NCBI GenBank assembly: GCA_012845835.1
Contig: JABAKD010000017.1
Span: 2,727,001 to 2,791,000 of the forward strand
From: Undaria pinnatifida
Taxonomy: Eukaryota; Sar; Phaeophyceae; Laminariales; Alariaceae
DNA length: 64,000 bases
Direction: 5' to 3'
Under the pieces are notes generated by a model that worked only from the letters and a program-made list of their open reading frames with translations, was not told the DNA's origin and did no database searches. Shown one piece after another: positions 34,150-45,019 of this stretch (its first letter is position 1; every line of letters starts with the position of its first letter). Position numbers and translations under genes: made by a program.

Positions 34150-34425
34150 TAACGGTCTCTGACAAAGGCATCTTCGCTGGAAGCAGCCGCGCTGGAAACT
34201 CCAAGCTCCTTCCTTTGTGGCAACGAGGCAGCCACAGGGGTCCACAGAAGGCCAAAAGAAGCCTCGACGTGCCCTAAAAGAACGGTCTCTTATGATAGAA
34301 TATTCGCTGAAAGCAGCCGCGCTGGAAGCTCTATGCTCCTTCCTTTGTTGCAGCGAGGTAACCACGGGGGTCCAAAGAGGCCTTGGCGTGCCGAGAAGAC
34401 CGGTCTGCCAGCACTTTGTTGCTGC
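34150..34425 (+). repeat. About 125-bp tandem repeat, two and a half copies
   Basis: AACGGTCTCT...TTCGCTGGAAGCAGCCGCGC...CTCCTTCCTTTGTGGCA...GCCTCGACGTGCCC is repeated twice, with a third partial copy. Confidence 0.8.
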
Positions 34426-34489
34426 GCGGGAAAGTCTGACCGTTGTTGACAGCCGGACAGCCAGGGTGCTTCTCTCCTTGTGTGCGTGT

Positions 34490-34725
34490 ACCAGTGCCAG
34501 TGCCAATGTCAGTACCAGTTCCAGTACCAGTGTCTGTGCCAGTACCAGTACCAGTGCCAGTGTTAATTCCAGTGTGAGTGCCGGTGCCAGTGCCAGAACA
34601 AGTACAAGTGCCAGTAGCAGTGCCAGCGCCGGTGCCAGTGCAAGGACCAGTGCTAGTGCCAGTACCAGTGTCAGTACCAGTGTCAGTGCCAGTGTCTGTG
34701 CCAATGTCACTACCAGTGCCAGCGT
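34490..34725 (+). repeat. CCAGTG hexamer minisatellite
   Basis: CCAGTGCCAGTACCAGTGTC units throughout. It encodes SASVSTS or TGTGT frames without meaning. Confidence 0.9.
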
Positions 34726-34799
34726 TCAACAGGAGATTAAAACGCGACCTGCTGATTTTCTCTGTGTTGTGCAACACCTTTCGCAACTCGTCTGTTCAT

Positions 34800-37410
34800 G
34801 GAGGCCGGCTCAAGCACAGCGAGCGCCCCTGGCTCTCCTCGCGGGCGTGTAACAGCAGCCAGCCGTGATTCAGGCCCTTTTATTTCTGACAAGCACAACA
34901 GCAGTGCTTATCTCTCTGCGCGTGCTTGTGTGCACCCTTACCTCTCCCCGCGCGCAACAGCAACCGATCGCGATTTAAAGTATGTCATGTGCGACAGCCC
35001 CACGGTGCTTCGCTCTCTCTGGGTATGTGTGTGCGCCCCTGGCTCTCATCGCATGCAACAGCAGCCGCGATTTCCCTCTTGTGCAACAGCAACCAGCCAC
35101 GATTCAAGCTCACTCCTTTGTGGCAGCCACGGACGCTTCTCTTTCCCCCCTTCGCTATATGTGAGTGTGTGTGTTCCCCCGCGCCTACGCGGAAGACTCG
35201 TATGTCCGGCTTCACGGTTGGTGGGCTGTTGGGGATGCGCCCTGTCTCCGCCCGTTGAAGTCATGTGACCCAGAAGACTGCATCCATAGCTGGTTGTGGC
35301 AATTGGATACTTGTTTTCTCTGGATCACTTGCCTCCAACGGGCGGGAACGGGGCACGTCCTCAACACCCCACCTACCGCCGTGGAGCTGACCTTTTTTTT
35401 CAGTCTTCCGTTTCGGCGCGGGCGAAATCTCTCACCCTCACACACACTATCTGTATGAGAGAGCGTGTTCAAGCCACAGCTAGTTATGGCGAATATTTAC
35501 CGTCCCTTGCTCTCCTCGCGTACATCTGCAGTCGCGATTCGAGCTCTTCTTCGTGACAGCAGTGACCACTACGATGCTTTTCGCTCTCTGCGTGCGTGCA
35601 TGCATTCGTGTACACTACCCTTGTGTACACGTACGTGCGCACGTGCTTGTTTATTCCCCCGCGCCTAAGCGGAAGACTCAGAATGCCGCCTTTACGGATG
35701 ATGCGATGTTGAGGATGTGTCCCGTTCCCGGCTGCGGGGGACAAGTATCCCGAAAGACGGTAACGGTACTTCACTCTGACAAACAGATACATGCCGTGGT
35801 AAATATCGCTTTGTCACATTGGCCCACCCTGCCCTGTCTGCGGGGGGCACGTCTCCCGAAAGACGGTAGCAGTTGGCGGTGACAAATACGTTTTATTTGT
35901 CTTTGGTCACAGTCAACCATCCTAGCCAGTCTTTCCAGGTATTCCCCCCCCCGCAGCCGGGGATAGAGTATACCCCCAAGCCCTTACCAACCGTGAAATC
36001 GGCTTTCTGAGTCGTCCACCCACGCGCGGGGAACTCCCCCCCCCCCCTCCCTCTCGCCCTCTCCCCCTCTTGCTATGTGAGGATAAGTGCGTCCCCCCGC
36101 GCCTGAGCAGAAGACTCAGTAGGCCGACTTCACGGTTGTTGGGGTGTTGGGGACATATCCTATCCCCAGCCGTTGGAGGCAAGTGACCCGGAAGACCGCA
36201 TCCGTAGCTGGTTGTGACTTTTATTTTTTATTTTTTTGGCGAGTGTCACAATCAGCTATGGATGCACTCTTGTGGATCACTGGCCTGCAACGGGCGGGGG
36301 TAGGGCACGTCCCCGATATTCCCACCTACCGTGAACCCGGCCTTCTGAGTCTTCCGCTCAGGCGCGGGGCAATACGCACACACGCGATCACATACCCACA
36401 CTCAAGACACTATCACACACAGAGAGAAGCGTTGTGGCTGTCACGAAAGAAGCGAATTGAATCGCGGCTGCTGCTGCTGCACACGAGGAGAGCCAAGAAC
36501 GTTACATAGTTTTATCAACCAGTGCTGCCTGGAACAAGCTATCTCACACAAGATAGGGATAAGAGATGGGTTGTGGAGGAGTCAATGGTGTTGGACCATT
36601 CGGTGTCTCAGTCGTCCGATAATTCGCACAGTAGAACCCAGACAGTGGAGGGAGGGAGATATGTTCATGAGCAAAGACATGTGGGTGTGAGGCAGAATTG
36701 GATACTGCGGTAGACATGTCAGCCAGCTGCTCTCCCTCCCAAGCCGCAGAAAGTGATAATATGCAACGCAATTCGAAAGATATATACTTGTACAACAAAG
36801 AAAAATATTACTGGAGCATTAGGAATCGGGAACCGATATAAAAATAATCAGTTGTTTATTGTTCTAGAGAGAATTCGGCGTTATGGTTCATATTCTTTGG
36901 CTGAGTACGAAGTTGAGACAGAAAGAAGCATCGTGGCTACGACGAGCATCACAAAAGAAAGCTTGAATCGCGGCTTATTGTTGCAAAGGCAGCCAGGGAC
37001 GCGAAGTATTTGTCACGCCCAGCTGGGCTGCCGACTTTCGGTCTGCTTGCCCAACGCAGCCGGGGATAGGTTACCCCCCCAACACCTCATTAACCGTAAA
37101 GCCGGCCCTCTGAGTCTTCCGCTTAGACGCGAGGGAGCACATATTTCCTCTCTATCCCGGTCTCCCCCCCTCTCTGCCTCTCTGCCACTCTCTCACACAC
37201 GCAACACAAAGAGAGAAGCACCGTGGCTGTCGCAAAAGAAAGAGCTTGGATCGCGGCTGGCTGCTGTTGCGCGCGAGGAGAGCCAGGGTCGCTTACTATT
37301 TGTCGCGACCAACTATAAAATCCTTCTGTCGGGCTACTTGGCCCCATTTGCCGGGGACAGAGCACTCCCTCAGTATCTCACCGACCGTGAAAACGTGTAC
37401 CTGAGTTTCG
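34800..37410. repeat. Complex field of direct and inverted repeat modules
   Basis: Module 1 (CGCCTRAGCGGAAGACTCA...CACGGTTGKTGGGSTGTTGG) at about 35185, 35660 and 36090, and inverted at about 35340, 35930, 36290, 37050 and 37340. Module 2 (GCAACAGCAGCCGCGATT, CTCTCCTCGCG) at 34820-35120, and inverted near 35510, 36430 and 37220. Adjacent inverted modules would form long hairpins. No gene survives inspection; the long plus-strand frame from 36753 runs through modules and a GTT array. Confidence 0.7.
36580..36760 (-). repeat. Dispersed repeat paired with 43175-43330 (inverted)
   Basis: Both carry CAGACAGTKRAGGGAGGGAG...ATGTGGGTGTG and the peptide string VEPRQxREGD in one frame. The nature of the element is unknown. 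Confidence 0.6.
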
Positions 37411-37494
37411 TACAGACAGTGGTTGTCGCTATCGAACCTTTGCTTTTGCCTGTTTCCCTCTGTCAACCGTCATGTCAATCCTCATCCTTGGCAC

Positions 37495-37750
37495 CAATAT
37501 TGTTGTTGCTGTTGCTGTTGCTGTTGCTGTTGGTGTTGTTGTTGGTGTTGGTGTTGGCGTTGGTGTTGGTGTTGGTGTTGGTATTGGTGTTGGTGTTGGT
37601 GCTGCTGCTACTGCTGCTGCTACTGCTGGCGTTGTTGTCGTTGTTGTTGTCGTCGTTGTCGTTGTTGTTGTTGTTGTTGTGGTTGTGGTTGTGGTTGTGG
37701 TTGTGGTTGTTGTTGTTGTTGTTGTTGTTGTTGTGGTCGTCGTCGTCGTC
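37495..37750 (+). repeat. GTT/GTTGGT microsatellite
   Basis: GTTGCT, GGTGTT and GTTGTC triplet/hexamer repeats. Followed at 37756 by an open stretch (MAPPKIRLKLSAIAKRARTP) with no further support. Confidence 0.85.
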
Positions 37751-38261
37751 GTGATATGGCGCCCCCGAAAATACGCTTAAAATTAAGCGCAATAGCAAAG
37801 CGCGCGAGGACCCCGCCGCCCCCCGTCTTCTCATCGTGTCGCCTCCCGAGGGCGAGCACTAACCCCCCCCCCCCCACCGCGCTCGAACAACGCCTTTCCT
37901 TGTTCGTCCCCGGGCCGTACTAACAACACCATGCCACTGCAAAGTATAAAAAAAACATGTCTTACAACTTTTCCATAAAAGATTGCCCTTTTAGGGCTTG
38001 CCAGTAGCAAAAAAAAAACAATTTTTGTGGCAAACAAACATTTCCACTAATTTGCCAAAGCGCGGATTCTTCGGTATTGTTGGCATTTCGAGTTCGCCAC
38101 AAAATAGTCATGAGGTAGTTGGCCATATGTTTTCCTGATTATGTGTCGTTAATAACGGCCCGTACCTGCCCCTGCCCTGCCTCGTCGGCCGCCAACAACC
38201 GTCAGCAGCAACAAAAAGTCGACCCTTTTGAAGGAAAGCCTTCCAGGTCCGGGCGAGGTGT

Positions 38262-38357
38262 ACGCGGCGAGCGTCTTTGGGGTGGTGGAAGCGAGCGGCG
38301 ACGGTGACGGTGGTGGCGAGGGTGGTGCGATGGGAGGAAATAAAAGTGAATCGGCGC
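38262..38357 (+). CDS. Exon-like segment, copy 1 (weak Csl4 resemblance)
   Basis: VYAASVFGVVEASGDGDGGG, a Gly/Asn-rich loop, then SAPLVV, ending at a strong donor (GTGG|GTAAGA). The xVYASxxGxV...LPVV layout is reminiscent of the N-terminal domain of the exosome subunit Csl4, but the S1 domain exon was not found, so the identity is weak. The sequence up to 38520 is G/T-rich and intron-like. Confidence 0.35.
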
Positions 38358-38529
38358 CTCTGGTTGTGGGTAAGAGTGCTCACAGTCATGGCTATTGCCG
38401 TGGTTTGGGTTGTTTTTGTTTTTTACGTGTTTGGTTGGTTGTTCTTATTATGGTTATGGTTGTGTTTATGCTTGCGGTTGTTGTTCTGACGGTTGTGGTT
38501 GATGAGCGGCTGTCGGTGTTGTTTTGATT

Positions 38530-38621
38530 GTGGGGCGTGTTCGGAGTGGTCGAAGGGAGTGTTGGTGGTAGTGATGGCGCGATGGAAGGGAATGGAAACA
38601 GAGCGGCGCTTCCGGTCGTCG
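38530..38621 (+). CDS. Exon-like segment, copy 2
   Basis: GVFGVVEGSVGGSDGAMEGN then RAALPVV, ending at GTCG|GTAAGA. Clearly the same exon as 38262-38357, with its donor preserved. Either a tandem exon duplication used alternatively or one decaying copy. Confidence 0.4.
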
Positions 38622-39056
38622 GTAAGACTGCTCGTAGTTGCGGATTTTTTCGTGTTCCTGCTCTTGTCCTTTGTTCTTCCTCTTTGTTTTCTTTTGTCAT
38701 TGCGGTCCCGTGTTGTTATGTTTACGTTCTCCGTCCATTTTAACACTGGTCTGGGTGGCCACTACCCCTCGCCCCCACTCTCCCGGCTATCTAGGCAAAC
38801 AGTAAGCCCTAAACCTATCAATATATGCGGTACGCCCAGCGGTACATATGGAGAAATCTCGAGCTCCCTTCTTCCCTCTACCCCTTGACCTCTAAAGCGA
38901 ACACACCCGACGAACAAGGCCCCCTTCCCCTCCTTCCCCTCCCTCTTCTCGTTCCCCTCTCCCTTGCCCTTTCTTTTCCCCGTCACCGTCCCCTTCCCCT
39001 CCCCCTTCCCCTTCCCTGCCCCCCCCCCCCCCCGTTCCCTTGCCCCGCCTCCCCAG

Positions 39057-39880
39057 GATGGGGAACGGGCGACATCCCCGCCCCCGCCGGCAGCGCGCCG
39101 CCCCAACGCCCCCCAGGCACGGGCACACCCCTACCCCCCGAAGATTATCAAAAACGCCTTCAAGGGATGATGAACCCGGCCCGTGCCAACGGGATTCGCC
39201 CGACCTCCAACCCTACACAAGGAAACCCGCCAAAGGGGATGTCTGGCGCTACCCAACACATATTTGGTGGTCCAGGCCGGGGGGCGGGGGGGGGTAACGG
39301 TTCGTGGCAAGGATTGCCCGCTCCGCTGGTGGGGGCGAGGGGGGAAGCTATCCCACGACCGTTTCTTCCTACCCCTCCTCCAATGGCCCACTTTCTTCCG
39401 GGAGATCCGAGGGGGGGACACCCTCCCCCTCCCCACCTGCATGTACCACACCCTCCGCCACAGCACCATCTGCAACAGCAACAGGGTTTCCAAGGGATGG
39501 GAGGCCGTGGCGGAGGGGGATTCGGAACGGTGTTTCATGGCGGGGGGAGGGGGCAGGGAGGGGGTGGGGTATACTCTACACAGCCCCCCCCACAGGCGCC
39601 GTCGACGGGATACGGAGGGCAGCCCACGTCGCAGCCAGCTTGGGGGGGTGCTGGAGGCGGGAGGGGGAGGGGGGGGAGGGGCGGGGGGGAGGGGGGGAGG
39701 GGGCGGGGTGGGAGGGGGGGTTCCTGGGATGGTGGCGGGGGGAGCGGGGGAGGGGGGGGGCGAGGAAGAGGAGGAGGAGGGGGAGGAGGAGAGGGGGAGG
39801 GGTTTTATAAACCGTCGTTTGTGGAAGATCCGTGGAGGAACCTTTTGGCGAGGGGCCCTCCGTCTCGGGGATTCACGTGA
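39057..39880 (+). CDS. TTDN1/MPLKIP-like disordered protein, 3' exon
   Basis: The exon begins after a long pyrimidine tract and CCCCAG (acceptor 39055-39056) and stays open to TGA at 39880, about 274 codons. It contains PPEDYQKRLQGMMNPARANG, a Pro/His/Gln section (HPPPQHHLQQQQGFQGMGG), a long Gly/Arg-rich RGG-type region and a conserved-looking end, GEGFYKPSFVEDPWRNLLAR. A Gly/Pro/Arg-rich disordered body with a C-terminal KPSxxEDPW motif is the layout of TTDN1 (MPLKIP), linked to lariat debranching/DNA repair in animals. The longer open frame back to 38825 crosses the pyrimidine tract and is probably intronic. 5' exons not found. Confidence 0.5.
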
Positions 39881-39947
39881 TCGTGTTGGTTGTAATCGGT
39901 GCAATATCGGGGGATACGTAGAGGTAATTGGGCTTTGAAAATATGGA

Positions 39948-40165
39948 GATTTCTGGTATAGCCTCTGGTGGCTGCCACCGCACTCTAATAATCTACTAAT
40001 ATTCCTTTTTGGTATTATTAGGATTTCTGGTGTACGCCTCTGGTGGCTGCCACCAGACTCTAGTAATCTACTATCATCCCTTTTTGATATATGGGGATTT
40101 CTGGTATATGCCTCCGGTAGCTGCCACCGCCCACTATTAAACTACTGTTATCCTCTTTGGAGCTT
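39948..40165 (+). repeat. About 68-bp tandem repeat, three copies
   Basis: GATTTCTGGTATAKSCCTCYGGTRGCTGCCACCGC followed by ACTCTAATAATCTACTA, three times. Contains the short palindrome GGTGGCTGCCACC. Confidence 0.85.
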
Positions 40166-40892
40166 GGGAGGGAAGACATCGTGTCGACAAAAACTGACGG
40201 TTAGGGCATTGTTCATGCGAAGCAGCCCGGGCTGTTGGGTTGTCGATGGTGCGTCGGATGTGCCGCTTGGGGACACACGGGCGCGGGCGCAGGCAGCGTG
40301 GTGATACTTGTATTCCCGCACGCGCTTTTCCTGGATGGGGCAGGGTACGGTGGTGGCGCAGCATTTTTCCTTCTGAGAGTCTTCACTCGAAGGACTCTAC
40401 AAAAATTGTGATCATTTTGGGGAAAAACAAAAGTGCTACCTGGTACGTTTAACAAAACTACTGCTGTAACGACGTCAGCTGTGAGTTCGACGACTTCAGG
40501 GTCGATATTCATCTTTGCAAGCTGCGTACGTGTACTAAATTGATCGCCCGTCTTGAGTAAGTTTTATATAAGTCAAAACCTAACGTAAGATGACATTGTA
40601 TTATGTTATACTCTATCATGTATGAACAATTGACATACCAATAATGATCTGAACACTTTGATGTACCAATAACAAAGTGCTATGTTATACGTGTACCCCG
40701 ATGAACAGCAGTCCCATAATGGCCTGTACTAGGTAATATACACAACGAAAATGATCCCCCCAAAAAAGTGAAATTCCGACGGTTTTGGGTTAAAAGGAAA
40801 GCCCCGCCATTCGGAAAAAGTTTCAGGCCCAGGCTACTGTAGGGGGCCTCGCTTTGATTGTTTTTTTTTTTCGCAGTAGTAGTATTAATAGT

Positions 40893-40932
<40 letters not shown>

Positions 40933-41221
40933 CTCGGGATCGCCCGAGCGCGAGTGACTCCCCTGTTCATTTGCAGTCATTTTTCAAGATATTTTTCGCC
41001 ATGTGAATCCGGGCCGAATAATCACTTGTGTATACCTATGTAAACTGTGTTTTTGTCGGTAAGGTACAGTCACTCGTGCGAGTGGCTCAAACCCGGGGCA
41101 GAGAAAATAGGGCCGTAGGCTTGGTCTTCGGTCAAGTCATGTGCCACCTCTTCTATCGTGAAGCATGTGCGCACCGGATCAGATGGTTGATAGGCTCGCA
41201 CTCCTTGTGTTTTTGGTTGAT
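40166..41221. repeat. MITE remnants and (TAG)n; no gene
   Basis: 40360-40440 and 40740-40850 are pieces of the GCTACGATAG family (GAAATTCCGACGGTTTTGGG). 40878-40932 is a TAG triplet array. The remainder is unremarkable. Confidence 0.5.
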
Positions 41222-41322
41222 TTAAGATTTACTCCTTCGGAGCCCCCAAATCCCTCCCTATACCAACTTCAAGTAAAGTTGTCCCCCAAAAAGGGTTTCC
41301 AACCGGTTGTAAAGGCGTCAAA
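41222..41322 (-). mobile_element. TTAA MITE, diverged inverted copy
   Basis: AGCCCCCAAATCCCTCCCTATACCAACTTCAAGTAAAGTTGTCCCC...GTTGTAAAGGCG matches the 16947-17280 unit. Confidence 0.75.
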
Positions 41323-41654
41323 TGGACCCCAATAGGGCTAACACCTGTTTGAGGCTACCGTGAGATCAGCAATAAATACGTCAATGTTATGATGGCCCAC
41401 AAAATATGTCGGATTATCTCCTTGCGGCGATACGGCGAGATCGCTTTTTAGCGGTGCAAGACAAGAGTAATAGCCTTAACGCGAGGGGTCTGCATTATTA
41501 TCTAGGATAAAGTATTGAAATCCCGAGGGGGAAAAAATTGATACACGTAAGTTTTTAATGTATGGTATCCAACAAAAAAACAAAACGTCGGAAGTTTTTT
41601 CCTGTTTTTGCGGACAAAGTTGAACTTCTATGAGTAGGGTTGGGGTCAGGGTTT

Positions 41655-42056
41655 GGAATACTTTTATAAGGGTTAGTTTGGGTCAGCTATTGGTTAACCT
41701 TTTGCAAGTGATCAAACGGACTAATGCCCCACTAACAACCACCATATAAATGGCGTCGTCGACAGATCATGGGTTTTTGGGTCGTGGGTTCGATCCCCAC
41801 CATCCACAATAATAAACTTTTCAGATTTTCCCCATGTCGAACTTGAAAAATACTTTTCCTGTGGTATCCCCAGGAAATGAAACGGCTTCGATATTGAAAG
41901 GTCCGCCCGTATATCCGGCCGACCTGCTATCCCGCCGTTTCAGGGGGGGAGAGTGTTTTAAGGGTTAACTTGGGTCAGCTATTGGTTAACTTTTTGCAAG
42001 TGGTCAAACGGACTAATACCCCACTAATACCTTAACAAATGGTGTTAGAGCTAGTT
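41655..42056 (+). mobile_element. Pair of about 100-bp direct repeats, possible LTR-type remnant
   Basis: GGGTCAGCTATTGGTTAAC...CGGACTAATGCCCCACTAA occurs at 41672-41740 and again at 41965-42030. Between them is a tRNA-like T arm (GTGGGTTCGATCCCCAC, about 41784-41800). At 42039, ATGGTGTTAGAGCTAG resembles an initiator-tRNA primer-binding site. No coding sequence; classification tentative. Confidence 0.4.
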
Positions 42057-42060
42057 TTCA

Positions 42061-42375
42061 TTTTTTTTTTTTTTTTTTCTGTCCTGCCGTCGACGCCACA
42101 TGTGAAATTAAAGGTGGGGGACACAGAGTGCCCCCTGCAGGTCTGCCAATTGAGCAGGTCCTCGGAGAGTACTCACTTTCGTTCCTTCGTAGAGATGTAG
42201 CTTTTATTCGTTTCCACCAGAGCCCGGGATAGCTTCTGAGATCGGAGGCGCGTGCCTCCGATCTAATTCCTAACTTCCCCGAATATAAACCGCCAACCTT
42301 ATCATACGAAACCCATCCAAATGATCTCAAATTCGGATCCCTACAGGCCTTTCGAGGCCGTATCTTAACACTAGG
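42061..42375 (-). mobile_element. SINE-like retroposon with poly(A), copy 1
   Basis: A T run at 42061-42078 is the tail in reverse. The body matches 46420-46700 at about 85% (CAATTGAGCAGGTCCTCGGA; CTTATCATACGAAACCCATC). On the minus strand CCGATCTCAGAAGCT is close to the 5S rRNA internal region, which raises the possibility of a 5S-derived head. Confidence 0.65.
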
Positions 42376-42682
42376 GTGTAGAGTGGTGTTTTACGCAGTT
42401 TTTGATACTCCGGAGTAGAGTTTTCCTCCTCCCATAATACTGGAAGCACACGTGGCCCAAACCGCCTTCCCCGATTTCCGTACTTTATTCTGCCGTAGAA
42501 AAGTAATCCCAGAAGAGAGTGCGGTAATGGCGACTCACAGTTTACGTACCTACCAGGTAGTAGTGTCTTATAAAAATATCCTGACAACGTCAGCTGCTGT
42601 GAGTTCGACGAATTTAGGGTCGATGTACTTTGTTGGTCTCGCCTGTGGCCAACACGTTTTTTGTCTGTTTGTTTCTGTCTAT

Positions 42683-43013
42683 GACTCGACGCGTGCTACG
42701 GTCTAGAGAGGTGCATCATTTTGCCTTCTGCTGAGGCTATACTCGCTTGATGAGGAGCTCTTATCTATGCCCCCATCTGAGAGGCAAAAACTTATATTTC
42801 GGAAAAAATAAAGTGCTCTATGAGTAGCCGACGAACATTCAACCCCATGGAGGTACATACATGTAGTATGTACACAACAATACATTTATTTTGCGAAGAA
42901 AGCAGCAAAAATGAAATTCCGACGAGAAATTGGGTTAAGGAGCCCCCCTCACTCTAAAACTAATTTAACTTGAAATAGAAAATTATTGCTGCCCACACAT
43001 ATCGTAGCGCGCG
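42683..43013. mobile_element. GCTACGATAG-family MITE
   Basis: Ends GACGCGTGCTACGGTCTAGA and, reversed, ACGCGCGCTACGATATGTGT. Interior GAAATTCCGACGAGAAATTG and GGGTTAAGGAGCCCCCCTCA. Followed at 43040-43150 by a fragment of the 4-bp-TSD MITE (GGTAGCCCCCCCCATTTTTC). Confidence 0.75.
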
Positions 43014-43174
43014 TAGCTTCTCGATCTCTCACTCCACACGGTAGCCCCCCCCATTTTTCTCCAACGAAATCGCCGGTTTTTAAACCAGCTTCCGTCCGAA
43101 TTTTCTCCCGAAATGCGGCGCCCTTTGCCACCCGGACGTCATCGTTCGATGATAGTCCTTAGTTGCAAATGCGT

Positions 43175-43330
43175 TGTTTATGATCTTCTGTGGCTTGGGG
43201 AGGGAGAGCTACTGGCTGTAGAAGAACATGTCCACCGCAATATCCACCTCTGGGGTGTGGCATGCCCACACGTCTTTGCCAACAAAACGCATCATCTCCC
43301 TCCCTTAACTGTCTGGGCTCTACATACACT
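43175..43330 (+). repeat. Dispersed repeat paired with 36580-36760
   Basis: See 36580-36760; inverted relative to that copy. Confidence 0.6.
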
Positions 43331-44215
43331 GTGCGCGTTGTTCCCGCACTAGCGAGACACCTAAATGGTACCCTGGTACAACGCCATTCCTCTCCCTCCT
43401 GGATAAATATCACGGCTGACCTCCTTGAAATATTTGTATAAAATATACCTCCATCACCAATACCTGGCCCCGCAGCTGCCGGCCAGCTGCCACAGCAACA
43501 ACAGCACGACTGTCTGCTCGCGTGTTCTACACGTCTGCCAACACCGTCCCGTGCTGTATCCACTTGGTAAAATAGCCGCTAACACGATCCACCAGAACTG
43601 CCATGCCGATGCAATCAATGCCAATTTTTCAACCAAAGAGTTATGAACCAAAACGCCTCCGAAATTCTCTCTCGAAGCAAAAGCCAGATAATTGTTGGTT
43701 CGGTTCCCTACCTCTATATTTTTGTACTGACTGGTGGTTCTGGGTAACGAACGACGGATATACGGTCATAATCTGCCGCCTCTGGGGCTCGCAGGTGCGG
43801 CCGGATTGTTCAGATAAATATGCACTTGCACGTCTCGTGCGATCGAATTACACAACCACTACAAGCAGTAGTAACTCTCTGCTCAGTATTCTTTGTAGTC
43901 CTCCGGATTGCTTGGATCCTTGATCCCGTATCCTCTGTATACCAGGCAGGTAGGAGAGTAGTACATACGTATCCAGAATCCAGAATCCGTTACTACATAT
44001 TAGTTGTGACGATTCGGGATCTTCCGCCGGACGAACGAAACCGCCACTTTCTCCGTGTCCCATATCCAAACCACCCGCCAACCGCCCAACGCTCAGGACA
44101 CACCTGTGCTAAATATCAAGAGCAAGGTTGCCCCCGCCAACTATCTCTGTCTCTGCCATTTCTACAGCTACCTCGCAGTACCTGACTGGCCGAGACGAGC
44201 AACCACCACACCCCA
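43331..44215. other. Upstream of the 44216 gene; no exon recognised
   Basis: CAACAACAGC runs and mixed-strand short frames. May hold the promoter and 5' UTR of the downstream gene. Confidence 0.35.
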
Positions 44216-45019
44216 TTGCGCATGATGATGGCCTCGGACGAACAACAACAACTACCGGTCATCGAGGTTGCTGATTCGGATGAGATAGCGCCTGGAAGTG
44301 CGGAGAACGTAGCCGCCGCCGCCTCAGCGGCAGCAGTGGTGGCACCCACCTCTAGGCGCAACAACAACCGTAACAGTAACAACCTGGTCGTTTCTATCGC
44401 CGGACACGCTATTCGCCAAAGCGTGGGCCTCCTGACTTGGTGTGGGCATGCCATCGGTGAGCCCATGGATGTCAGGCCGCGAAGAGAAAACGGCAACAAC
44501 GAGAACAGTAACGCTCACAGTGCTGCTGCCGCTGGAACCGGCAGTGGGGTCGCAAACCTGGCAGGCTCAGCTGGGGCAGAAGGAGGGACAGGCGCAGGAG
44601 CAGCAATAAAGGCAGCAGGGGCGGCGAGAGCAGCAGCAGCAACCGAAGAAGCCGCAGCAAGAACAGATGGAGAAGGCGAAGAGGAAACTAAAGAAAGTGA
44701 CGAGGAGCCTCAAGAAAGCGAAGAGGAATCTGAAGAAACTCAACCCAAGAATAACAATGCTCCCAACCCCACCATGGTCTCGGGGTCGAGGAGCAGCAAC
44801 AGGATGGACCCCCTCTCGCTCCTCGGCTTTGCCATTTGCTTGGGGGTGGCGTTCATCGCTGGTTTTCGGGTCACTTTTGACGCTGGGAAAGTGTCGACGC
44901 CTACTCGTGCTACCTTCGCCGTCAGCGTGGATGGGCGTAACGTGCCGGCCACCACCACCGGAGCGTGGAGCCTCGCCACATCTTCCGTAGTGGGCGGGAC
45001 CTCCTCGCCCCAGAGGTGA
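44216..45019 (+). CDS. Acidic hypothetical protein with a C-terminal membrane segment
   Basis: A single uninterrupted 267-codon frame. The N-terminal 110 residues are moderately complex (QQLPVIEVADSDEIAPGSAE; NNLVVSIAGHAIRQSVGLLT), then an Ala/Gly-rich linker, then an acidic Glu/Ser run (EESDEEPQ-like, about residues 150-180). Near residue 200 there is one hydrophobic helix (LSLLGFAICLGVAFIAGFRV) followed by about 45 polar residues. This layout suggests a single-pass protein with a long cytosolic or lumenal N-part. No known family. Alternative starts lie three and six codons downstream. No introns needed. Confidence 0.6.
   Translation: MRMMMASDEQQQLPVIEVADSDEIAPGSAENVAAAASAAAVVAPTSRRNNNRNSNNLVVSIAGHAIRQSVGLLTWCGHAIGEPMDVRPRRENGNNENSNAHSAAAAGTGSGVANLAGSAGAEGGTGAGAAIKAAGAARAAAATEEAAARTDGEGEEETKESDEEPQESEEESEETQPKNNNAPNPTMVSGSRSSNRMDPLSLLGFAICLGVAFIAGFRVTFDAGKVSTPTRATFAVSVDGRNVPATTTGAWSLATSSVVGGTSSPQR

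Noticed and set aside
33750-34710. Poly-Lys/poly-Phe frames up to 269 codons
   Set aside because: Produced by the A-rich run and the CCAGTG minisatellite.
38825-39056. N-terminal part of the 351-codon frame (MRYAQRYIWRNL...)
   Set aside because: It crosses a long pyrimidine tract ending in CCCCAG, so it is more likely intron than coding.
41752-41808. tRNA gene around GTGGGTTCGATCCCCAC
   Set aside because: The T arm is good, but the acceptor stem and anticodon arm do not pair; treated as part of a repeat.
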